From Halosegnis rubeus (GTDB lineage Archaea > Halobacteriota > Halobacteria > Halobacteriales > Haloarculaceae): DNA of 64,000 nt. The notes under the pieces were generated by a model. That model made no database searches. It was not told the DNA's origin and saw only the letters and a list, made by a program, of their open reading frames with translations. The DNA lies in the NCBI RefSeq assembly GCF_009184545.1, contig NZ_QJOW01000004.1, positions 1-64,000 of the forward strand. The letters run 5' to 3'. Both the position numbers and the translations under genes were made by a program. Positions 45,610-56,805 of the stretch are shown in pieces; position 1 is the stretch's first letter; each line of letters begins with the position of its first letter.

Positions 45610-46139
45610 TGCCTCTTGGCTCAAACACGAAGTTCTACGAGACGCCGAATCACCCGTACCAGGGCGAGCGCATCGACGACGAGGCGCGCACCCTCGAAAC
45701 CTACGGGCTGAAGAACAAAGAAGAGCTGTGGCGGGCACAGTCCGAGCTCCGTAGCTACCGACAGGAGGCGCGTGACCTGCTCGGGGACGCGCAGGGCGAC
45801 GCCGAAGTCGCCGCCGAGGCGGGCGCGGAGTTCCTCGCTCGGCTCAAGCGCTACAGCATTCTCGACGAGAACGAGAGTCTCGACGACGTGCTGTCGCTCG
45901 ATCTGACGGACGTACTCGAACGACGGCTCCAGACGCTCGTGTACCGCTCTGGACTGGCCAACACGCCGAATCAGGCGCGCCAGTTCATCAACCACGGCCA
46001 CATCACGCTCGACGGCGCACGCGTTACCACGCCGTCGATGAAAATTGAAGCCGGCGCATCGGACAACCTCGAGTACGAGGAGCGGAGTCCGCTCGCAGAC
46101 GACCTGCACCCCGAGCGTGCAGGAGGTGATCAAGAATGA
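45609..46139 (+). CDS. rps4: Ribosomal protein S4
   Basis: A 176-residue small-subunit assembly protein. The S4 RNA-binding domain (about 100-150) includes [20 protein letters not shown] and [12 protein letters not shown]. The N-terminus [20 protein letters not shown] matches archaeal members. The stop overlaps rps11 by 4 bp. Confidence 0.97.
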   Translation: MPLGSNTKFYETPNHPYQGERIDDEARTLETYGLKNKEELWRAQSELRSYRQEARDLLGDAQGDAEVAAEAGAEFLARLKRYSILDENESLDDVLSLDLTDVLERRLQTLVYRSGLANTPNQARQFINHGHITLDGARVTTPSMKIEAGASDNLEYEERSPLADDLHPERAGGDQE

Positions 46140-46516
46140 GTGACGAGAAATGGGGCGTCGCACACGTGTACGCCTCGTTCAACAATACGATTATCACGGT
46201 AACGGACGTGACCGGCGCGGAGACCATCGTGAAGTCCTCCGGCGGAACGGTCGTGAAACAAAATCGTGACGAGGCGTCGCCGTACGCGGCCATGCAGATG
46301 GCCGAGGCGGTCGCCGACGACATCCAAGAGGCCGGCATCACCGGCCTGCACGTCCGCGTGCGCGGTCCGGGTGGGAACCTCAACAAGTCTCCCGGTCCCG
46401 GCGCGCAGGCGACGATTCGTGCGCTCGCACGCGCAGGACTCGAAATCGGTCGCATCGAGGACGTAACTCCGATTCCGCACGACGGAACGCGCGCACCGAA
46501 GAACGCAGGGTTCTGA
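46136..46516 (+). CDS. rps11: Ribosomal protein S11
   Basis: A 126-residue protein with [31 protein letters not shown] and the C-terminal [14 protein letters not shown], all S11 landmarks. It lines the small-subunit platform. Coupled upstream to rps4 and 1 bp from rpoD downstream. Confidence 0.97.
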   Translation: MSDEKWGVAHVYASFNNTIITVTDVTGAETIVKSSGGTVVKQNRDEASPYAAMQMAEAVADDIQEAGITGLHVRVRGPGGNLNKSPGPGAQATIRALARAGLEIGRIEDVTPIPHDGTRAPKNAGF

Positions 46517-46517
46517 G

Positions 46518-47264
46518 ATGAGCGAGGAGTACGCCGTAGAGTTCATCGAGCGGGGCGACGACGAGGCGCGGTTCCTCGTGCGCAATCTCGAACCGGCGTT
46601 CGCCAACGGTATTCGCCGTGCGATGGTGGCGGACGTGCCGACGCTCTCGATCGACGAAGTGCGGGTCGTCGAGAACTCGTCGGTGATGTTCGACGAGCAG
46701 ATCGCCCACCGACTCGGGATGGTCCCGCTGACCACGCCCCCGGGCGAGTTCGACGAGGACGATGTCGTCACGCTCGCCATCGACGTCGAGGGGCCGGACA
46801 CGGCCTACTCGGGCGATCTCGTGTCGAGCGACGGGCTCGTCGAGCCCGCTACCGACGGCATCCCCATCATCGAACTGAAGGAGGACCAGCGGCTCGAAGT
46901 TGAAGCCGACGCCGTCCTCGATACCGGGAAGTCCCACGCCAAACACCAGGGCGGCGTGGCCGTCGGCTACCGACATCTCCAGCGCGTGGAGGTCGTCGGT
47001 GACCGCGGCGAGTTCGAGGACGAGGAGCCACAGGTCGTGCGCGGCGTCATCGAGGAGGATGGTGAACTCATCCCCGCCGAGGCGTTCGACAACGACCTCA
47101 CGAACCGCTACGACGGCGAGGAAATCGAGGTCCACGACGTGCCGAACGCGTTCGTCTTCGAGGTGGAGACGGACGGGTCGATGAGCGTCGACGACCTCGT
47201 GACCGAGGCGGTCGGCACCCTCCGCGCTCGCGCGGACGAACTGGAATCCGCAGTCCAACTGTAA
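46518..47264 (+). CDS. rpoD: RNA polymerase subunit D
   Basis: The 248-residue alpha-like subunit has the signature [20 protein letters not shown] near 21-40 and a C-terminal dimerisation helix. It pairs with subunit L to nucleate RNA polymerase assembly. The cysteines that bind Fe-S in some archaeal D subunits are absent: no Cys appears in the insert domain. Confidence 0.96.
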   Translation: MSEEYAVEFIERGDDEARFLVRNLEPAFANGIRRAMVADVPTLSIDEVRVVENSSVMFDEQIAHRLGMVPLTTPPGEFDEDDVVTLAIDVEGPDTAYSGDLVSSDGLVEPATDGIPIIELKEDQRLEVEADAVLDTGKSHAKHQGGVAVGYRHLQRVEVVGDRGEFEDEEPQVVRGVIEEDGELIPAEAFDNDLTNRYDGEEIEVHDVPNAFVFEVETDGSMSVDDLVTEAVGTLRARADELESAVQL

Positions 47265-47365
47265 GATGACCACACACGCCCACACCCCGGTCGCGCCCGC
47301 TGGCTCTGTCAGCGACGGCGACACCGAAGGGGTTACGTACGGGCGTGTGGTACGGTCGTCTGCCT

Positions 47366-47450
47366 GCAGGGATAGCCAAGTCAGGCCAAAGGCGCAGCGT
47401 TCAGGGCGCTGTCGTGTAGACGTTCGCAGGTTCAAATCCTGCTCCCTGCA
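47366..47450 (+). tRNA. tRNA-Leu (CAG anticodon)
   Basis: Acceptor GCAGGGA/TCCCTGC (47366-47372, 47443-47449), anticodon loop TTCAGGG giving CAG, long variable arm and T-arm GCAGGTTCAAATCCTGC. Discriminator A at 47450; no CCA. It lies between rpoD and rpl18e in the ribosomal operon, so the transcript must be processed here. The 101 bp before it contain a 9-bp inverted repeat (CACACGCCC 47273 / GGGCGTGTG 47341). Confidence 0.95.
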
Positions 47451-47483
47451 TCCATTTTCCTACCAGATGGAGAGTGATACCGA

Positions 47484-47834
47484 ATGAGTAAGACAAATCC
47501 GAGACTTGATAGTCTCATCGCCGACCTCAAATCGACCGCCCGCAACGGCGGTGGAGACGTGTGGGCAGACCTCGCCGAACGGCTCGAGAAGCCCCGGCGC
47601 ACCCACGCGGAGGTCAACCTCGGTCGTATCGAGCGGTACGCCCGCGAGGACGAGACGGTACTCGTGCCGGGCAAGGTGCTCGGCTCCGGTGCGCTCCGCA
47701 AGGACGTTACCGTCGCCGCCGTCGACTTCTCCGGTTCCGCCGAGACGAAGATCGAGGCCGCTGGTGAGACCCAGACACTTGAGGAAGCGCTCGAGAACAA
47801 CCCAGACGGCAACGACGTTCGGGTGATTCGATGA
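47484..47834 (+). CDS. rpl18e: Ribosomal protein L18e
   Basis: The 116-residue protein has [16 protein letters not shown] at its N-terminus and [20 protein letters not shown] near 61-80, defining archaeal L18e. It binds 23S rRNA. The stop overlaps rpl13 by 4 bp. Confidence 0.96.
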   Translation: MSKTNPRLDSLIADLKSTARNGGGDVWADLAERLEKPRRTHAEVNLGRIERYAREDETVLVPGKVLGSGALRKDVTVAAVDFSGSAETKIEAAGETQTLEEALENNPDGNDVRVIR

Positions 47835-48268
47835 ACACAGCAGAGTTCGATGCAGATCTCGTCGTCGACGCCCGCGACTGCATCGTCGGTCGCGTCGCGT
47901 CCAACGTCGCACAGCAGGCCCTTGACGGTGACCGCGTGGCTATCGTCAACGCCGAACGCGCCGTCATCACGGGCAACGAGGAGGCCACGATGGACGTGTA
48001 CCGCAAGCGCGTGGAGGTCGGCTCCGACAGCGGTCCCTACTACCCGAAGCGCCCGGACCGCATCTTCAAGCGAGCCGTGCGCGGCATGCTCCCGTACAAG
48101 ACGACGAACGGGCGCGAGGCGTTCGAGAACGTCCGCGTCTACGTCGGGAATCCGCACGACGAGGAGGGTGAGGTGCTCGAGGGCACGTCGCTCGACCGAC
48201 TGTCGAACATCAAATTCACCTCGCTCGCCGAGGTGTCCGAGGAACTTGGTGCAAACGTCACATGGTAA
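47831..48268 (+). CDS. rpl13: Ribosomal protein L13
   Basis: A 145-residue large-subunit protein with [20 protein letters not shown], the [20 protein letters not shown] segment and [11 protein letters not shown]. Overlaps rps9 by 7 bp. Confidence 0.96.
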   Translation: MNTAEFDADLVVDARDCIVGRVASNVAQQALDGDRVAIVNAERAVITGNEEATMDVYRKRVEVGSDSGPYYPKRPDRIFKRAVRGMLPYKTTNGREAFENVRVYVGNPHDEEGEVLEGTSLDRLSNIKFTSLAEVSEELGANVTW

Positions 48269-48660
48269 CGAACACATCCGGCAAGAAGAAGACCGCCGTC
48301 GCCCGGGCGACCGTCAGCGACGGCACTGGTAAGGTACGCATCAACAGCCAGCCGGTCGAGTTGATCGAACCGGAGCAGTCCCGGCTGAAGATGCTCGAAC
48401 CGTTCCGCATCGCGGAGGCAGACCTCCGCGAGGAGATCGACATCGACGTCGAAATCAGCGGCGGTGGCTTCGCCGGGCAGGCAGACGCCGCCCGGACGGC
48501 CATCGCACGCGGGCTGGTCCAGCACAACAACGACGCCGAGCTCCGCGACGCGTACCTCTCGTTCGACCGGTCGCTCTTGGTCAACGACGTGCGACAGTCC
48601 GAATCGAAGAAGTGGGGCGGTCCCGGTGCGCGGGCTCGCTACCAGAAGTCCTACCGCTAG
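48262..48660 (+). CDS. rps9: Ribosomal protein S9
   Basis: A 132-residue protein beginning [20 protein letters not shown] and ending [13 protein letters not shown], the basic tail that reaches the decoding centre. Its [19 protein letters not shown] segment is a family landmark. Twelve bases precede rpoN. Confidence 0.97.
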   Translation: MVTNTSGKKKTAVARATVSDGTGKVRINSQPVELIEPEQSRLKMLEPFRIAEADLREEIDIDVEISGGGFAGQADAARTAIARGLVQHNNDAELRDAYLSFDRSLLVNDVRQSESKKWGGPGARARYQKSYR

Positions 48661-48671
48661 GTGATTCACAC

Positions 48672-48866
48672 ATGATGGTTCCAGTTCGGTGTTTCACGTG
48701 CGGAAAGGTCGTCGGTGAGCACTGGGAGGAGTTCAAAGAGCGCTCCCGCGAGGGCGACGAGGACCCCAAACAGGTGCTTGACGAGCTTGGCGTGGACCGC
48801 GCCTGTTGTCGACGCATGCTCGTCTCGCACAAGGACCTCGTCGACATCGTTGCCCCATACCAATGA
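48672..48866 (+). CDS. rpoN: RNA polymerase subunit N
   Basis: A 64-residue zinc-binding subunit: [19 protein letters not shown] and [17 protein letters not shown] supply the four cysteines. Two adjacent ATGs (48672, 48675) are possible starts. Its stop overlaps rpoK by 4 bp. It is homologous to eukaryotic Rpb10. Confidence 0.97.
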   Translation: MMVPVRCFTCGKVVGEHWEEFKERSREGDEDPKQVLDELGVDRACCRRMLVSHKDLVDIVAPYQ

Positions 48867-49039
48867 AAACCGACAACCGATACGAGAAGGCCCGACTCCT
48901 CGGGGCACGCGCCCTGCAGGTAAGCTACGGTGCGCCCGTGCTCGTGGACACGAACCAGACCGAGCCGATCCTCATCGCGGCCGAGGAGTACGACGCCGGT
49001 GTGCTTCCGTTCACCGTACGGCGAGGTGACGAGACGTGA
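48863..49039 (+). CDS. rpoK: RNA polymerase subunit K
   Basis: A 58-residue protein with [20 protein letters not shown], homologous to Rpb6/omega, which stabilises the clamp. ATG 48863 overlaps the rpoN stop; its own stop overlaps the enolase GTG. Confidence 0.96.
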   Translation: MKTDNRYEKARLLGARALQVSYGAPVLVDTNQTEPILIAAEEYDAGVLPFTVRRGDET

Positions 49040-50232
49040 CGCTCATCACCGAGGTGCGATTGCGAGAGATACTCGACTCGCGGGGAAATCCGACGGTCGA
49101 AGCCGAGGTCCGGACCGAGTCCGGCGGCTTCGGCCGCGCGGCGGCTCCCTCCGGAGCCTCGACCGGCGAGTACGAGGCCGTCGAACTCCCGCCCGAGGAG
49201 GCGATCGCGAACGCTCGCGAACGCGCCGTCCCGCGCATCGAGGGACAGGTGTACGCCGGCGACCAGCGGACGGTCGACCGGACGCTCCACGGCGCGGACG
49301 GTACGGACGACTTCTCCGGCATCGGAGCCAACGTCGCCGTCGCCGTCTCGATGGCCGCAGCGAAGGCGGGGGCCGACATGCTCGGCGCGCCGCTGTACCA
49401 GCACCTCGGTGGTGCGTTCCGTGGCGACGGCTTCCCGACGCCGCTTGGTAACGTCGTCGGTGGCGGTGAACACGCCGCCGACGCGACAGATATCCAGGAG
49501 TTCCTCGCCGCGCCCGTCGGCGCACCGAGCGTGACGGATGCGGTGTTCGCGAACGCGGCCGTCCACGGGGCGGTCGCCGACCTGCTCGCCGAGCGTGACA
49601 TCCCCGCCGCGAAGGGGGACGAGGGAGCGTGGGCCCCGTCGGTCACCGACGAGGAGGCGTTCGCCATCGTCTCGGCCGCCATCGAGTCCGTGGAAGACGA
49701 GGTCGGCTTCGAGATTCGCATGGGACTTGACGTGGCCGCGAGCGAACTGTTCGACGGCGAGCAGTACGTCTACGCCGACACGACGCGCACGCCCGACGAG
49801 CAGATCGAGTACGTCGCCGAGTTGGCGAGCGACTACGATCTCGCGTACATCGAGGATCCGCTGGACGAGGACGACTACGAAGGCTTTGCCGAACTGACCG
49901 GCCGTGTGTCCGACGAGACGCTCGTCTGTGGCGATGACCTGTTCGTCACCAACACGGAGCGTCTCGCGACGGGGATCGAGACCGGTGCGGCCAACTCGAT
50001 TCTCATCAAGCCAAATCAGATTGGCACGCTCTCTGACGCGTTCGACGCGATCGAACTCGCGAGAGAGAACGGTTACGACGCCGTCGTCTCCCACCGGAGC
50101 GGAGAGACGGAGGACACGACGATTGCACACCTCGCCGTCGCGACCGACGCCCCGTTCATCAAGACGGGCGCGGTCGGCGGCGAGCGAACCGCCAAGCTGA
50201 ACGAACTAATCCGAATCGAGGCAAACGCATGA
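49036..50232 (+). CDS. eno: Enolase
   Basis: The 398-residue enzyme starts at GTG 49036 with [16 protein letters not shown] and has [11 protein letters not shown], metal ligands in [13 protein letters not shown] and [12 protein letters not shown], and the Lys of [11 protein letters not shown]. It converts 2-phosphoglycerate to phosphoenolpyruvate. Its presence inside the ribosomal operon is conserved across many Euryarchaeota. Confidence 0.97.
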   Translation: MTLITEVRLREILDSRGNPTVEAEVRTESGGFGRAAAPSGASTGEYEAVELPPEEAIANARERAVPRIEGQVYAGDQRTVDRTLHGADGTDDFSGIGANVAVAVSMAAAKAGADMLGAPLYQHLGGAFRGDGFPTPLGNVVGGGEHAADATDIQEFLAAPVGAPSVTDAVFANAAVHGAVADLLAERDIPAAKGDEGAWAPSVTDEEAFAIVSAAIESVEDEVGFEIRMGLDVAASELFDGEQYVYADTTRTPDEQIEYVAELASDYDLAYIEDPLDEDDYEGFAELTGRVSDETLVCGDDLFVTNTERLATGIETGAANSILIKPNQIGTLSDAFDAIELARENGYDAVVSHRSGETEDTTIAHLAVATDAPFIKTGAVGGERTAKLNELIRIEANA

Positions 50233-50984
50233 GCGACAACGACGAAGGTCTCGAAGCGGCCGAATCCGAGGTCGAGGAGGAGCCCACCGGCGAGACCGGT
50301 GCCGTTCCGTCCGAGGACCCGGAGCCGGTCGCCGAGACTGATGACACAGACGAATCGAGCGACGAGACACCGATGCTGGACGAGGACGTCATGCCGGACG
50401 ACGAGGCGGACCTCCTCATCCCCGTCGAGGACTACCTGGCTGCCGGTGCCCACATCGGGACCCAGCAGAAGACCAAGTCGATGGAGCGGTTCATCCACCG
50501 GGTCCGCACGGACGGGCTGTACGTGCTCGACGTGTCCCAGACCGACAGCCGCATCCGAACCGCGGCGTCGTTCCTCTCGAACTACGAGCCGGAGCAGATT
50601 CTGGTCGCCTCTTCGCGCCAGTACGGTCGCTTCCCGGCCGAGAAGTTCGCCGAGGCCGTGGGCGCACGCGCCCGCACCGGTCGCTTCATCCCCGGCACCC
50701 TGACCAACCCCGACTACGACGGCTACATCGAGCCGGACGTCGTCGTGGTGACCGACCCAATCGGTGACGCCCAGGCAGTGAAGGAGGCCATCACCGTCGG
50801 TATCCCGGTCATCGCGATGTGCGACTCCAACAACACGACCTCGAACGTCGACCTCGTCGTCCCGACGAACAACAAGGGTCGAAAGGCGCTGTCTGTCGTC
50901 TACTGGCTGCTCGCCAACGAGACGCTCGACAAGCGCGGCGCGGAGCCGACGTACGCCCTCGAAGACTTCGAGACCGAACTGTAA
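50229..50984 (+). CDS. rps2: Ribosomal protein S2
   Basis: The 251-residue protein has a 50-residue acidic N-terminal extension, typical of haloarchaea, then the S2 core with [33 protein letters not shown] and [20 protein letters not shown]. It overlaps eno by 4 bp and ends the first part of the operon. Confidence 0.97.
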   Translation: MSDNDEGLEAAESEVEEEPTGETGAVPSEDPEPVAETDDTDESSDETPMLDEDVMPDDEADLLIPVEDYLAAGAHIGTQQKTKSMERFIHRVRTDGLYVLDVSQTDSRIRTAASFLSNYEPEQILVASSRQYGRFPAEKFAEAVGARARTGRFIPGTLTNPDYDGYIEPDVVVVTDPIGDAQAVKEAITVGIPVIAMCDSNNTTSNVDLVVPTNNKGRKALSVVYWLLANETLDKRGAEPTYALEDFETEL

Positions 50985-50994
50985 GGCCGATTTT

Positions 50995-51501
50995 CTACTT
51001 TCTCGCGCCCGACAGCGGTAGCTCTCGCAGATACGCGTACAGCAGCTCGTCGGGGAGCGTCGCGTGCCACGCCGCTCCATCCGTCGGCGTCCCCGTCGCT
51101 CGCGCCGAGAAGACGGCAAACGGCTGTGGAACCGGCTCGCGGTCGGTCCAGTCGCTGAGATACCGGACGTGGATGTGGGACAAGCCGGTGAGTGAGACGT
51201 TCAGCCCGTACTCTCGGACGGCGGTCTCAGCACACTCGACGTACTCCTGTCCCGGACGGCAGGTGGCTGCCGGCTCGGCCCACCCCTCGTCGGTGTCGAC
51301 GAGGAGGACGCGGCCGTCGGGGTCGCGGACCCACGCGCCCGCCCCACCCGGGCCGTCGAAGGCAGCCGCGCGTTCACGCAGGCGGTCGTACACGTCTGGC
51401 TCGACCTCGCGGTGTTCACCGACCACCTCGACGCTGCCGTACTCGGCGGCGAGTTCCGAGAGGGTGCGGTCGAGGTGCCGGCGGGCATCGAGGACGGACA
51501 C
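50995..51501 (-). CDS. NUDIX-like domain protein, degenerate
   Basis: A 168-residue protein with NUDIX-like strands (GAWVRDPDGRVLLVDTDEGW) and a helix segment (CRPGQEYVECAETAVREYGL) where the Nudix box should be. The box REUXEEXGU is incomplete, missing the EE pair, so hydrolase activity is doubtful. It lies antisense inside the otherwise same-direction rps2-mvk run. Confidence 0.65.
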   Translation of the reverse strand: MSVLDARRHLDRTLSELAAEYGSVEVVGEHREVEPDVYDRLRERAAAFDGPGGAGAWVRDPDGRVLLVDTDEGWAEPAATCRPGQEYVECAETAVREYGLNVSLTGLSHIHVRYLSDWTDREPVPQPFAVFSARATGTPTDGAAWHATLPDELLYAYLRELPLSGARK

Positions 51502-51586
51502 GGTCGTCGTTGTCGCGGCGGCGGCTTAGTCCTGTTCCAGGCGCGCATCGAACACACTTAACCCGAGCGCGGAGTCACGACGAGAC

Positions 51587-52570
51587 ATGACAACATCGAG
51601 TGCTCCCGGCAAGGTGTATCTGTTCGGGGAGCACGCCGTCGTCTACGGGGAGCCGGCGGTGCCGTGTGCCGTCGGGCGGCGGGCACGGGTCACCGTCGAG
51701 GAGCGCGACGACGACCGCATCCGCGTCGAGGCCGAGGACCTCTCGCTGGACGGGTTCACGGTCACCTACGGCGACGACCCGGGCGACGCCGACGTGAACG
51801 TCCCCGGTGACCTCGTCGCGGCCGCGACGGGCTACGTCGACGGCGCGGTCGCACAGGCACGCGACGCCGCGGACGCCCCCGACGCCGGCTTCTCGGTCAC
51901 CATCGAGTCGGACATCCCGCTCGGTGCGGGGCTCGGGTCGTCGGCCGCCGTCGCCGTCGCCGGTATCGACGCCGCGACGCGGGAACTCGGCGTGGAACTC
52001 ACGCCGACCGAACTTGCGGACCGTGCCTACCAGGTGGAACACGAAGTGCAGGAGGGACAGGCCTCACGGGCCGACACGTTCTGCTCGGCGATGGGTGGGG
52101 TCGTCCGCGTCGAGGGCGACGACTGCAAGCGGCTACCGGACCCGCCGGACCTTCCGTTCGTCGTCGGCTACGACGGGGGTGCCGGCAACACCGGCGAACT
52201 CGTCGCCGGGGTGCGTGACCTCCGCGAGCGGTACGACTTCGCCGCCGACGCCGTCGAGTCCATCGGCGACCTCGTGCGCGAGGGCGAGCGCGCCCTCCGC
52301 GGGAACGACGTGACCAGACTCGGCGAACTGATGGACTTCAACCACGGGCTGCTCTCCGCGCTCGGCGTCTCCGCGCGGTCGCTGGACGCGATGGTGTGGG
52401 CCGCCCGTGGCGCGGGGGCGACTGGCGCGAAGCTGACGGGTGCCGGCGGCGGCGGCTGTGTCGTCGCCCTCGATGAGAGCGACGCCACACGGACTGCCCT
52501 CGAGTACACGACCGCCTGCGAGACGGCGTTCCGTGCCGAGCTCGACACGGAGGGCGTTCGCCGTGAGTAG
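51587..52570 (+). CDS. mvk: Mevalonate kinase
   Basis: The 327-residue GHMP kinase has SAPGKVYLFGEHAVVYGEPA, the ATP loop IPLGAGLGSSAAVAVAG (near 108-124) and the C-terminal KLTGAGGGGCVVAL. It phosphorylates mevalonate, an early step to archaeal membrane isoprenoids. It overlaps the IPK gene by 8 bp. Confidence 0.97.
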   Translation: MTTSSAPGKVYLFGEHAVVYGEPAVPCAVGRRARVTVEERDDDRIRVEAEDLSLDGFTVTYGDDPGDADVNVPGDLVAAATGYVDGAVAQARDAADAPDAGFSVTIESDIPLGAGLGSSAAVAVAGIDAATRELGVELTPTELADRAYQVEHEVQEGQASRADTFCSAMGGVVRVEGDDCKRLPDPPDLPFVVGYDGGAGNTGELVAGVRDLRERYDFAADAVESIGDLVREGERALRGNDVTRLGELMDFNHGLLSALGVSARSLDAMVWAARGAGATGAKLTGAGGGGCVVALDESDATRTALEYTTACETAFRAELDTEGVRRE

Positions 52571-53300
52571 CCCGACGATTCTCAAGCTCGGCGGGAGCGT
52601 CATCACCGACAAGGACGCTCCCGAGACGGTCGCAACGAATCGACTCGCCCGACTCGCGGCCGACATCGCCGGGGCCGACGGTCCGCTCGTCGTCGTCCAC
52701 GGCGGCGGGAGCTTCGGCCACCACCACGCCAGCGAACACGGCGTCTCCCGGACGAACGGGAGCCGCGACGCGCAGGCGGCCCGCGATATCACGAACGCAA
52801 TGCGTACGCTCAACGACGCCGTGGTCGCGGCGCTCGCCGACGCCGGCGTGGCGGCCGTCCCGGTCCACCCGTTCTCGATGGCCGCACGAGACGCCGACAG
52901 CGACCTCACGCTCCCAGCCGGGAGCGTCGAGACGATGCTCGGTTCGGGTTTCGTGCCCGTGCTTCACGGCGACGTGGTCGTCCACGCCGGCGAGGGCGTG
53001 ACCATCCTTTCGGGCGATGAAATCGTCGTCTCGCTGGCCGAGTCGCTGGGGGCCGACCGCGTCGGACTCTGCTCTGCCGTGCCGGGCGTGCTCGACGACG
53101 ACGAGAATGTGATTTCCACTATCGAGGCGTTCGACGACGTGGCTCATGTCCTCGGCGGGAGCGACTCGACGGACGTGACCGGCGGGATGGCGGCGAAGGT
53201 GCGGGAACTGCTCGCGCTCGACTCGCCGGCGTACATCTTCGACGCCGACGGCGTCGGGCCGTTCCTCGCTGGCGAGCGACCGGGGACGCGTATCGGGTAA
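52563..53300 (+). CDS. ipk: Isopentenyl phosphate kinase
   Basis: The 245-residue amino-acid-kinase-fold protein starts at GTG 52563 with ILKLGGSVITDKD and has VVHGGGSFGHHHASEHG (catalytic His region, near 43-59) and TGGMAAKVRELL. In haloarchaea mevalonate 5-phosphate is decarboxylated to isopentenyl phosphate, which IPK phosphorylates to IPP. Overlap with mvk shows the pathway is co-regulated. Confidence 0.96.
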   Translation: MSSPTILKLGGSVITDKDAPETVATNRLARLAADIAGADGPLVVVHGGGSFGHHHASEHGVSRTNGSRDAQAARDITNAMRTLNDAVVAALADAGVAAVPVHPFSMAARDADSDLTLPAGSVETMLGSGFVPVLHGDVVVHAGEGVTILSGDEIVVSLAESLGADRVGLCSAVPGVLDDDENVISTIEAFDDVAHVLGGSDSTDVTGGMAAKVRELLALDSPAYIFDADGVGPFLAGERPGTRIG

Positions 53301-53362
53301 GCGAGTGTCAAGATTCAACTGAGTGCCACGACCACTCCTGATATGCACGACGGTGACCCGCG

Positions 53363-54154
53363 GTGAATCCGCTCCTCCTGGCTCTTGGCGTACTCGGTGT
53401 CGGCATCGGCGGCTCCCTCTGTTACTCGGGCTGGAAGACGCGCGCGACGCGCAACCTCATCGCGTCGACCGAGACGACAGAGATTCTCCAGCTCACTCCC
53501 GGACCGGCCGAGGTTGTGGGGCAAAGCGAGGCGACCGACGACGGACTGTTTCCCGCCCCGTTCACCGACGACGAGGTCGTTGCGGCGTCGTGGGAAATCG
53601 AGGAGTGGGAGGAGTCGGGGAAACACTCCTCGTGGCGCAGTGAGGGGTCGGGGTCGTACGCGACGGAGTTTTATCTCGACGACGGAACGGACCGCGTGCT
53701 CGTCCGCCCGGAGGGTGCAGACCTGGAGTTCGACCCCGCCGGTCGGTGGGAGCAAGAAATCGGCGTCGACGAACCGTTGCCGGACCCGATACAGGCGTTT
53801 CTCGCGATGGATTCGACGCCCGGCGACCCGCAAGAGGCGCTCATCAAGGCGCTCGACTTCGGCCAGCAGGTCGGCGACAGACGCTACACTCAAAACACCA
53901 TCGCCGCGGGCGACCAAGTGTACGTGCTCGGGACGGCGACCCGCGTCGGGGCACACTCGTTCGGGGCGAACGACTTCGAGATCGTCGCGAGCGCGGACGA
54001 CGGCCACCGCGACGCCGAGCGATTCATCGTCTCGAACCGCTCTGAGTCCGACCTCATCGACGCACAGGCCTCGTCGGCGCGGTGGCGACTGATCGGCGGT
54101 CTCTTCGTGACGCTGCTCGGAGTCGGGTTGCTCGCGGCCGGCGTCGCCGCCTGA
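53363..54154 (+). CDS. GIDE-domain-like membrane protein
   Basis: The 263-residue protein starts at GTG 53363. A transmembrane segment begins at residue 3, a long soluble domain follows (VVAASWEIEEWEESGKHSSW, then DGTDRVLVRPEGADLEF), and a C-terminal membrane helix ends it (about 242-260). This plan matches the GIDE/MULAN intermembrane-type domain found in archaeal membrane proteins; the RING ligase is absent. Function is unknown. It lies within the isoprenoid gene block. Confidence 0.65.
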   Translation: MNPLLLALGVLGVGIGGSLCYSGWKTRATRNLIASTETTEILQLTPGPAEVVGQSEATDDGLFPAPFTDDEVVAASWEIEEWEESGKHSSWRSEGSGSYATEFYLDDGTDRVLVRPEGADLEFDPAGRWEQEIGVDEPLPDPIQAFLAMDSTPGDPQEALIKALDFGQQVGDRRYTQNTIAAGDQVYVLGTATRVGAHSFGANDFEIVASADDGHRDAERFIVSNRSESDLIDAQASSARWRLIGGLFVTLLGVGLLAAGVAA

Positions 54155-54373
54155 TTACGGCCGACGACCCACGACACTTTTACGTCTGGCCACGGGAGTG
54201 ACAGGTAACCGAGACGCGGTCGCCCCGGACCAAGCGGGCGACCGGCTTCGACAGCCGTGGACGGCTGGCTTTCGGGCCACCGTTCCGGTCGGCTGTCACC
54301 CGCGCGTGCCGTATCGGACGACAGTTGCGGGTACTCGCCGGTCGCACTCGTGGCGGCCCCTCGGACGTAACCT

Positions 54374-55726
54374 ATGGAAATCGACATCGCAACAATCGGC
54401 GGCTACGAGGAAGTGGGCCGGCAGATGACTGCCGTCCGCGCTGGCGACGACATCGTCATCTTCGACATGGGACTGAACCTGTCGAAGGTCCTCATCCACG
54501 ACAACGTAGAGACGGAACGAATGCACAGCCTCGACCTCATCGACATGGGGGCGATTCCCGACGACCGCGTGATGAGCGACCTCGAGGGGGACGTGCAGGC
54601 CATCGTGCCGACGCACGGCCACCTCGATCACATCGGGGCAATCTCGAAGCTCGCCCACCGGTACGACGCCCCCATCGTCGCCTCCCCGTACACCATCGAA
54701 CTGGTGAAACAGCAGATCGAGGGCGAACAGAAGTTCGGCGTCGACAACGACCTCCAGAAGATGGAGGCGGGCGAAATGCTCGAAATCGGTGACTCCGGCA
54801 ACGTCCAACTGGAGTTCGTCAACGTCACTCACTCCATCATCGACGCCATCAACCCGGTCGTCCACACCCCCGAGGGCGCTATCGTCTACGGGCTGGACAA
54901 GCGGATGGACCACACCCCGGTTATCGGCGATCCGATCGATATGGACCGCTTCCGCGAAATCGGTCGCGAGGGCAACGGCGTGCTCGCGTACATCGAGGAC
55001 TGTACCAACGCCGGTCGCAAGGGCCGCACGCCCTCGGAGTCGACCGCCCGCGGTCACCTGAAAGATGTGATGGGGTCCATCGAGGACTACGACGGCGGTA
55101 TCGTCGCCACCACGTTCTCCTCACACATCGCGCGCGTCTCCTCGCTCGTCGAGTTCGCGAAGGACATGGGCCGACAGCCGGTCCTGCTCGGGCGCTCGAT
55201 GGAGAAGTACTCCGGGACGGCAGAGCGGCTCGGCTTCGTCGACTTCCCCGACGACGTGGGGATGTACGGCCACCGCAAGTCCGTCGACCGGACGTTCAAA
55301 CGAATCATGAACGAGGGGAAAGAGAACTTCCTCCCAATCGTGACGGGCCACCAGGGCGAGCCGCGTGCAATGCTCACCCGGATGGGTCGCGGCGAGACGC
55401 CGTACCAGCTCGACGAGGGGGACAAGGTGCTGTTTTCGGCACGCGTCATCCCGGAGCCGACCAACGAGGGGCAGCGCTACCAGTCCGAGAAGCTGCTCGG
55501 CATGCAGGGTGCCCGCATCTACGATGACATCCACGTCTCGGGCCACCTCCGCGAGGAGGGCCACTACCAGATGCTCGACGCGCTCGAACCGCAGAACGTC
55601 ATCCCGGCCCACCAAGACATGAAGGGCTTCGCGCCGTACGTGGACCTCGCGGCGAAGAAGGGGTACACGCTCGGGCGTGACCTCCACGTGACGCGCAACG
55701 GCAACATCATCAACCTGGTCGAATGA
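54374..55726 (+). CDS. rnj: Ribonuclease J (MBL/beta-CASP)
   Basis: The 450-residue protein has the metal motif [10 protein letters not shown] near 76, [11 protein letters not shown] near 31, VTHSIIDAI and the beta-CASP region ending [13 protein letters not shown] and [10 protein letters not shown]. Archaeal RNase J is a 5'-3' exoribonuclease for RNA turnover. Its stop overlaps the downstream prenyltransferase gene (ATGA). About 220 bp upstream hold no supported gene. Confidence 0.95.
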   Translation: MEIDIATIGGYEEVGRQMTAVRAGDDIVIFDMGLNLSKVLIHDNVETERMHSLDLIDMGAIPDDRVMSDLEGDVQAIVPTHGHLDHIGAISKLAHRYDAPIVASPYTIELVKQQIEGEQKFGVDNDLQKMEAGEMLEIGDSGNVQLEFVNVTHSIIDAINPVVHTPEGAIVYGLDKRMDHTPVIGDPIDMDRFREIGREGNGVLAYIEDCTNAGRKGRTPSESTARGHLKDVMGSIEDYDGGIVATTFSSHIARVSSLVEFAKDMGRQPVLLGRSMEKYSGTAERLGFVDFPDDVGMYGHRKSVDRTFKRIMNEGKENFLPIVTGHQGEPRAMLTRMGRGETPYQLDEGDKVLFSARVIPEPTNEGQRYQSEKLLGMQGARIYDDIHVSGHLREEGHYQMLDALEPQNVIPAHQDMKGFAPYVDLAAKKGYTLGRDLHVTRNGNIINLVE

Positions 55727-56760
55727 GCTGCAAAGAGCGCGTCCGCGCGGCTGTCGAAGCCCGTCGCGAGGAGGTGAACGACGCGATTGACGAACAGCTA
55801 CCGCTGGCGCGACCCGAGCGGCTGTACGAGGCCTCCCGGTATCTTCTCACCGCCGGTGGGAAGCGCCTGCGACCGACACTGCTGTTGCTCGTCGCGGAGG
55901 CGCTCACCGACACCGACCCACAGACGCAGCCGTACCGGTCGTTCCCGGACCTCACCGACGAGCCGGTCGACCTGATGAGCGGTGCCGTCTCCATCGAGGT
56001 CATCCAGTCGTTCACGCTCATCCACGACGACATCATGGACGACGACGACCTCCGTCGCGGGGTCCCGTCGGTCCACCGCGAGTACGACGTTGGCACGGCC
56101 ATCCTCGCCGGGGACACGCTCTACTCGAAGGCGTTCGAGTACATGCTGGAGACCGGCGCGCCGGCCGACCGACAGGTTCGGGCGCTCGACGAACTCGCCA
56201 CCACCTGCACGGAAATCTGTGAGGGGCAGGCGTTCGACGTAGAGTTCGAGGGTCGCGGCGACGTGACCACCGACGAGTACATGGAGATGGTTGAGCTGAA
56301 GACCGCCGTTCTGTACGCTGCTGCGGCCGCGATTCCGGCCATCCTGTTGGGTGCGGACGACGAGACCGTCGACGCGCTTCACCAGTACGGCATCGACATC
56401 GGACGGGCGTTCCAGATTCACGACGACGTGCTCGACTTGACGACGCCGTCGGAGAAGTTGGGTAAACAGCGCGGTTCCGACCTCGTCGAGGGCAAACGGA
56501 CCGCCATCACGCTCCACGCCCGCGAGCAGGGCGTCGATATCGAGAGTCTGGTCGACACCGACGACCCCGAAGCCGTCACCGAAGCGACCATCGACGAGGC
56601 CGTCGCGGAACTCGAATCCGCCGGCTCGATTCAGTTCGCCAGCGACCTCGCCGAGGAACACGTCGAGAACGGGAAACAGCGACTCCAGCGGCTCCCCGAC
56701 AACGAGGCGCGGTCGCTGCTCGAGGATATCGCGGACTTCCTCATTACCCGAGAGTACTGA
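55723..56760 (+). CDS. idsA: Polyprenyl (geranylgeranyl/farnesyl) diphosphate synthase
   Basis: The 345-residue all-helical synthase has the first aspartate-rich motif [15 protein letters not shown] (near 98-112) and the second QIHDDVLDL (near 230). GGKRLRPTL near 43 is also characteristic. It condenses IPP with allylic diphosphates to make the C20 (or C25) chains of archaeal lipids. Chain length cannot be set from sequence without the flanking pocket residues. Confidence 0.94.
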   Translation: MSCKERVRAAVEARREEVNDAIDEQLPLARPERLYEASRYLLTAGGKRLRPTLLLLVAEALTDTDPQTQPYRSFPDLTDEPVDLMSGAVSIEVIQSFTLIHDDIMDDDDLRRGVPSVHREYDVGTAILAGDTLYSKAFEYMLETGAPADRQVRALDELATTCTEICEGQAFDVEFEGRGDVTTDEYMEMVELKTAVLYAAAAAIPAILLGADDETVDALHQYGIDIGRAFQIHDDVLDLTTPSEKLGKQRGSDLVEGKRTAITLHAREQGVDIESLVDTDDPEAVTEATIDEAVAELESAGSIQFASDLAEEHVENGKQRLQRLPDNEARSLLEDIADFLITREY

Positions 56761-56805
56761 CGGCGAACCCACGCCCTTTTCGCGCCCGCGGGTCAGGTAC
56801 CGATA

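Noticed and set aside
47266-47487. 73-codon frame across tRNA-Leu
   Set aside because: It runs through the tRNA; coding is not credible.
50995-51501. Functional Nudix hydrolase call for the antisense gene after rps2
   Set aside because: The Nudix box lacks the catalytic Glu pair; kept only as a Nudix-like fold.
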